From Thermohalobaculum sp039805905 (GTDB taxonomy: Bacteria; Pseudomonadota; Alphaproteobacteria; Rhodobacterales; Rhodobacteraceae), in assembly GCA_039805905.1 (NCBI GenBank), contig JBDIVM010000009.1, positions 1 through 64,000 of the forward strand: a DNA stretch of 64,000 nucleotides, read 5' to 3'. The translations under genes were made by a program, and so were the position numbers. Of the stretch, positions 61,367 through 64,000 are shown one piece after another; positions within the stretch are counted from its first letter, which is position 1, and each line of letters starts with the position of its first letter. The notes under the pieces are model-generated. The model was given only the letters and a program-made list of their open reading frames with translations. It had not been told where the DNA came from and ran no database searches.

Positions 61367-62581
61367 TCAGCCCGCCAGCGCCCTGTTCAGGTTGTCGTCG
61401 ACCTTGTCGAGGAAGCCCTGTGTGGTCAGCCACTTCTGGTCCGGCCCCACCAGCAGCGCCAGGTCCTTGGTCATGTAGCCCGTCTCGACCGTCTCGACGC
61501 AGACCCGCTCCAGCGTCTCGGCGAAGCGCTTCAGCTCGGCGTTGCCGTCAAGCTTGGCGCGGTGCTTGAGGCCGCCGGTCCAGGCGTAGATCGAGGCGAT
61601 GGAGTTCGTCGATGTCTCCTTGCCCGCCTGGTGCTGGCGGTAGTGCCGGGTCACCGTGCCATGCGCCGCCTCGGCCTCCACGGTCTTGCCGTCCGGCGTC
61701 ATCAGCACCGAGGTCATCAGGCCGAGCGACCCGAAGCCCTGCGCCACGGTGTCGGACTGCACGTCGCCGTCGTAGTTCTTGCAGGCCCAGACATAGCCGC
61801 CCGACCACTTGAGGCACGAGGCCACCATGTCGTCGATCAGCCGGTGTTCGTAGGTGATGCCCTTCTTCTTGAACGCGGCCTCGAATTCTTCCTCATAGAC
61901 CCTCTGGAAGAGATCCTTGAAACGGCCGTCATAGGCCTTGAGGATTGTGTTCTTGGTGCTGAGGTAGACCGGCCAGCCGAGGTTGAGCCCGTAGTTGAGC
62001 GAGGCCCGCGCGAAGTCGATGATGCTGGCATCGAGGTTGTACATCGCCTGCACCACGCCGGCGCCGGGGGAGTCATAGACCTCGCGCTCGATCACCGTGC
62101 CGTCCTTGCCGACGAACTTCAGGGTCAGCTTGCCGGCACCCGGAAAGCGGAAGTCGGTGGCCTTGTACTGGTCGCCGAAAGCGTGCCGCCCGATCACGAT
62201 CGGTTTGGTCCAGCCCGGCACGAGGCGCGGCACGTTCTGGCAGATGATCGGCTGGCGGAAGATCACGCCGCCGAGGATGTTGCGCAAGGTGCCGTTGGGG
62301 CTCTTCCACATCTGCTTCAGCCCGAACTCCTTCACCCGGTCCTCGTCAGGGGTGATGGTGGCGCATTTCACGCCCACGCCGTAGCGCTTGATGGCGTTGG
62401 CGGCATCCACGGTGACCTGGTCGTCGGTCCGGTCGCGCTCCTCGATGCCGAGGTCGTAGTATTTCAGGTCGATGTCGAGATAGGGCAGGATCAGCTTCTG
62501 CTTGATGAAGTCCCAGATGATCCGGGTCATCTCGTCGCCGTCGAGCTCGACGACAGGGTTCGCGACCTTGATCTTCGCCAT
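61367..62581 (-). CDS. icd: NADP-dependent isocitrate dehydrogenase
   Basis: 404 residues from ATG 62581, with GGGGAG 9 nt upstream. It is the eukaryote-like homodimeric type found in alphaproteobacteria: VVELDGDEMTRIIW near the start, then KSPNGTLRNILGGVIFR, VYDSPGAGVVQAMYN, KNYDGDVQSD (metal-binding Asp residues) and AEAAHGTVTRHYR. It oxidises isocitrate to 2-oxoglutarate and is a main source of NADPH. It is convergent with the preceding oxygenase gene, whose 2-oxoglutarate cofactor is this enzyme's product; adjacency may be chance. Confidence 0.97.
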   Translation of the reverse strand: MAKIKVANPVVELDGDEMTRIIWDFIKQKLILPYLDIDLKYYDLGIEERDRTDDQVTVDAANAIKRYGVGVKCATITPDEDRVKEFGLKQMWKSPNGTLRNILGGVIFRQPIICQNVPRLVPGWTKPIVIGRHAFGDQYKATDFRFPGAGKLTLKFVGKDGTVIEREVYDSPGAGVVQAMYNLDASIIDFARASLNYGLNLGWPVYLSTKNTILKAYDGRFKDLFQRVYEEEFEAAFKKKGITYEHRLIDDMVASCLKWSGGYVWACKNYDGDVQSDTVAQGFGSLGLMTSVLMTPDGKTVEAEAAHGTVTRHYRQHQAGKETSTNSIASIYAWTGGLKHRAKLDGNAELKRFAETLERVCVETVETGYMTKDLALLVGPDQKWLTTQGFLDKVDDNLNRALAG

Positions 62582-62697
62582 GAATGGTTCTCCCCGAACT
62601 GAACTGGAATGGACCCGCGGCGGGTTATAGCGGGGTGGCTGCGGCGCAGCAACGTAACTCATTGGCTTTTGCCCTTGCCCGCTGCTAGGCAATCGCC

Positions 62698-63531
62698 ATG
62701 AGCGACCTCCGGACCCGCGCACGGCGCCTCCGCATGGGGCTGGCCACCCTTCTGGGCCGCCCGCAGGGCTTCTTCTCGCCCTACCGCTACGCCGCAACGG
62801 TGGCCGCCCCCGGCCCATACCCGGCCATCGAGGCCGCCTTCCGCGCCGCCTGGCCGGATTTCGCCGCCGCGCTCGACGCGATCGACACCCACGCCCCCCG
62901 CCTCGCCGCCCTCGACGGCCCCCCGCCCGAGCCCCGCTGGGGCCAGAGCTGGTTCCCCCGGCTCGACGGCGCCGCGGCCTATGCGCTGGTGATGCATCAC
63001 CGCCCGGCCCGCATCGTCGAGGTCGGCTCCGGCCACTCGACCCGCATGCTGGCCCGCGCAGCAGCCGATGCGGGCGCCGGCACGGCGCTCACCTGCATCG
63101 ACCCCGCCCCCCGCGCCGCGCTCCGCGGCCTCAGCGTCGACTGGCAGCGCCGCGTCCTCGCCGAGGCCGACCTGCCGCTGTTCCAGGCCCTCGGCCCGGG
63201 CGACATCGCCTTCTTCGACTCCTCGCACCTGCTCTGGCCGGGCACGGATGTCGACATCATCCTGAACCGCATCCTGCCGGTGCTCGCGCCGGGGGTGCTG
63301 GTCCACCTCCACGACATCCTGCTCCCCGACCCCTATCCGCCGGACTGGGCGTGGCGCGGCTATACCGAACAGCTCGGCCTGCCCGGCTGGATCCTCGGCG
63401 GCGCCTTCCGCCCGGTGTTCTCCAGCCACTACGCGCTGACCCGGATGCAGGCAGCGGCGCGACCCGCGGTGGCGGCGCTGCCGCTGCCCCTTGGCGCACA
63501 TGAAACGAGCCTCTGGCTCAGGCGCGGCTGA
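62698..63531 (+). CDS. Class I SAM-dependent methyltransferase (Methyltransf_24-like)
   Basis: 277 residues. The SAM site is IVEVGSGHSTRMLARAA, followed by CIDPAPRAAL (acidic end of strand 2), IAFFDSSHLLWPGTDVDI and the later LAPGVLVHLHDI. Helical residues 1-90 precede the domain. The pattern is that of the Methyltransf_24 group, with His-Asp in the DSSH motif. Its substrate is unknown. No ribosome site is clear at ATG 62698. The last codons lie inside a perfect hairpin (63509-63540) that should act as terminator. Confidence 0.88.
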   Translation: MSDLRTRARRLRMGLATLLGRPQGFFSPYRYAATVAAPGPYPAIEAAFRAAWPDFAAALDAIDTHAPRLAALDGPPPEPRWGQSWFPRLDGAAAYALVMHHRPARIVEVGSGHSTRMLARAAADAGAGTALTCIDPAPRAALRGLSVDWQRRVLAEADLPLFQALGPGDIAFFDSSHLLWPGTDVDIILNRILPVLAPGVLVHLHDILLPDPYPPDWAWRGYTEQLGLPGWILGGAFRPVFSSHYALTRMQAAARPAVAALPLPLGAHETSLWLRRG

Positions 63532-63540
63532 GCCAGAGGC
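63509..63540 (+). terminator. 13-bp perfect hairpin overlapping the methyltransferase stop
   Basis: GCCTCTGGCTCAG at 63509-63521 pairs perfectly with 63528-63540 around GCGCGG. The 5' arm encodes the protein's C-terminus (SLWL), and the stop codon TGA lies in the 3' arm. No T-run follows. It may also stop transcription of the opposing small gene at 63615-63755. Confidence 0.65.
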
Positions 63541-63614
63541 GGCGCGCTGGTTGCTGGGGCGGGACGGCCTGCACCGACCCGCCCGTTCCGGCCCGAAGAC
63601 CGGGCGATGCCGTC

Positions 63615-63755
63615 TTAGCTGCTGGCGACCCGGTCCATCCTGTCCTGAAGATCGGAAACCCGCTGCTCGAGGTCGCGCATCGCCATACCGAAGCGAACGG
63701 TAAAGAAACCGAGCGCTATCATGCCCAAGATCAGAAGGATCGTCGAAGTACCCAT
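63615..63755 (-). CDS. Single-helix membrane microprotein with coiled-coil tail
   Basis: 46 residues from ATG 63755, with an ideal AAGGAG ribosome site 7 nt upstream. One membrane helix (TILLILGMIALGFFTVRFG) is followed by a charged coiled-coil helix (MRDLEQRVSDLQDRMDRVASS). No known family. It resembles small inner-membrane subunits that carry a cytosolic helix to oligomerise or bind a partner. It is convergent with the methyltransferase gene. Confidence 0.65.
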   Translation of the reverse strand: MGTSTILLILGMIALGFFTVRFGMAMRDLEQRVSDLQDRMDRVASS

Positions 63756-63963
63756 CTCTCTGCTCCTTTCAACCTCACGTTGTCTGCTGACAATCTCATC
63801 TTATGATATCTTCTGGCATTATGCACGTTTCTTGTGCGTTTCTCACCAGCACTGCGTTCCGGCACTCCCTCCCCGCAGCAGGATGCCCGACCGGCGCAGG
63901 AGTTGCCATCGGCCTTCTGGCGCCGTAAAGCCGCGGCAGACCGAGGCGAGGACGAGGCGAGCG

Positions 63964-64000
63964 ATGTCCGGCACCGACACGAGCAAGACCCCCGACTGGT
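63964..64000 (+). CDS. Start of a gene running off the window
   Basis: ATG 63964 with GAGG 11-12 nt upstream opens a frame reading MSGTDTSKTPDW to the window edge. Twelve residues are too few to name a family. The 208 bp before it (63756-63963) carries an AT-rich stretch (63775-63835) that may hold promoters for this gene and for the divergent microprotein. Confidence 0.4.
   Translation, partial: MSGTDTSKTPDW

Overview
The window is about 64 kb of high-G+C DNA (roughly two thirds G+C) packed with alphaproteobacterial genes. Several features point to the Rhodobacterales or a close relative: a FolP with a long N-terminal extension, DUF2842 next to purA, DUF2065 between hflC and a Do-type protease, the DUF2849-cysI-DUF934-cysH sulfur operon, glycine/tryptophan-rich HflK, and FNR/FixK-type boxes. 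I cannot name a species. There are no rRNA or tRNA genes, CRISPR arrays, insertion sequences or phage genes, so this looks like a chromosomal segment. It is mostly housekeeping genes, with one unusual small-gene island and several decayed genes.

Layout. 0-5 kb: the tail of a glycine-rich repeat protein running into a glycosyltransferase remnant, two strong hairpins, a small helical protein, a gamma-glutamyltransferase-family enzyme, a secreted glycine-rich protein and a transglutaminase-like cysteine protease. 5-9.3 kb: an isolated fliM-fliG pair, then gatC-gatA. 9.3-14.3 kb: an island of short genes. It holds six related two-helix membrane microproteins, three small soluble proteins, a cold-shock protein and an orphan CpaB. 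14.4-19.9 kb: sirtuin, lysozyme-inhibitor-like and other secreted proteins, an LMW phosphatase, lepA, a damaged GIY-YIG gene, a small membrane protein and rpmB. 20-37 kb: meaB, hrpB, an aminotransferase, Do protease, DUF2065, hflC-hflK, gor-rpiA, sdaA, thiamine pyrophosphokinase, a disordered acidic protein with repeated NIF motifs, DUF2842, purA and an unknown gene. 37.6-39.2 kb: a twin-CDGSH protein, an outer-membrane barrel pseudogene and a membrane microprotein. 39.3-44.8 kb: folP-glmM-serC-serA on the minus strand. 44.9-49.6 kb: an assimilatory sulfate reduction operon. 49.6-57.9 kb: an MFS carrier, a class IV aminotransferase, a CoA-transferase, a taurine/nitrate-type ABC importer and pcaC-pcaH-pcaG. 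58-60 kb: three genes around two FNR-type boxes. 60.2-64 kb: a peroxiredoxin-like/2OG-oxygenase fusion, icd, a methyltransferase, a TM microprotein and the start of a gene that runs off the window.

How the genes work together. The 44.9-49.6 kb operon encodes APS reductase (CysH), sulfite reductase (CysI) and what looks like its own electron supply: a thioredoxin-reductase-like ferredoxin reductase and a [2Fe-2S] ferredoxin. serC, serA and sdaA cover serine synthesis and breakdown. The pca genes open the protocatechuate ring. The importer and CoA-transferase beside them may handle a related organic acid.

The most unusual signals are (1) the family of paralogous two-helix membrane microproteins in the 9.4-14.2 kb island, two of which flank an orphan cpaB; (2) four TTGA-N6-TCAA palindromes in intergenic DNA in front of small or stress-type genes, suggesting one FNR/FixK-type regulon; (3) a barrel gene broken by a 14-bp tandem duplication; and (4) an acidic disordered protein with three NIF/NLF motifs.
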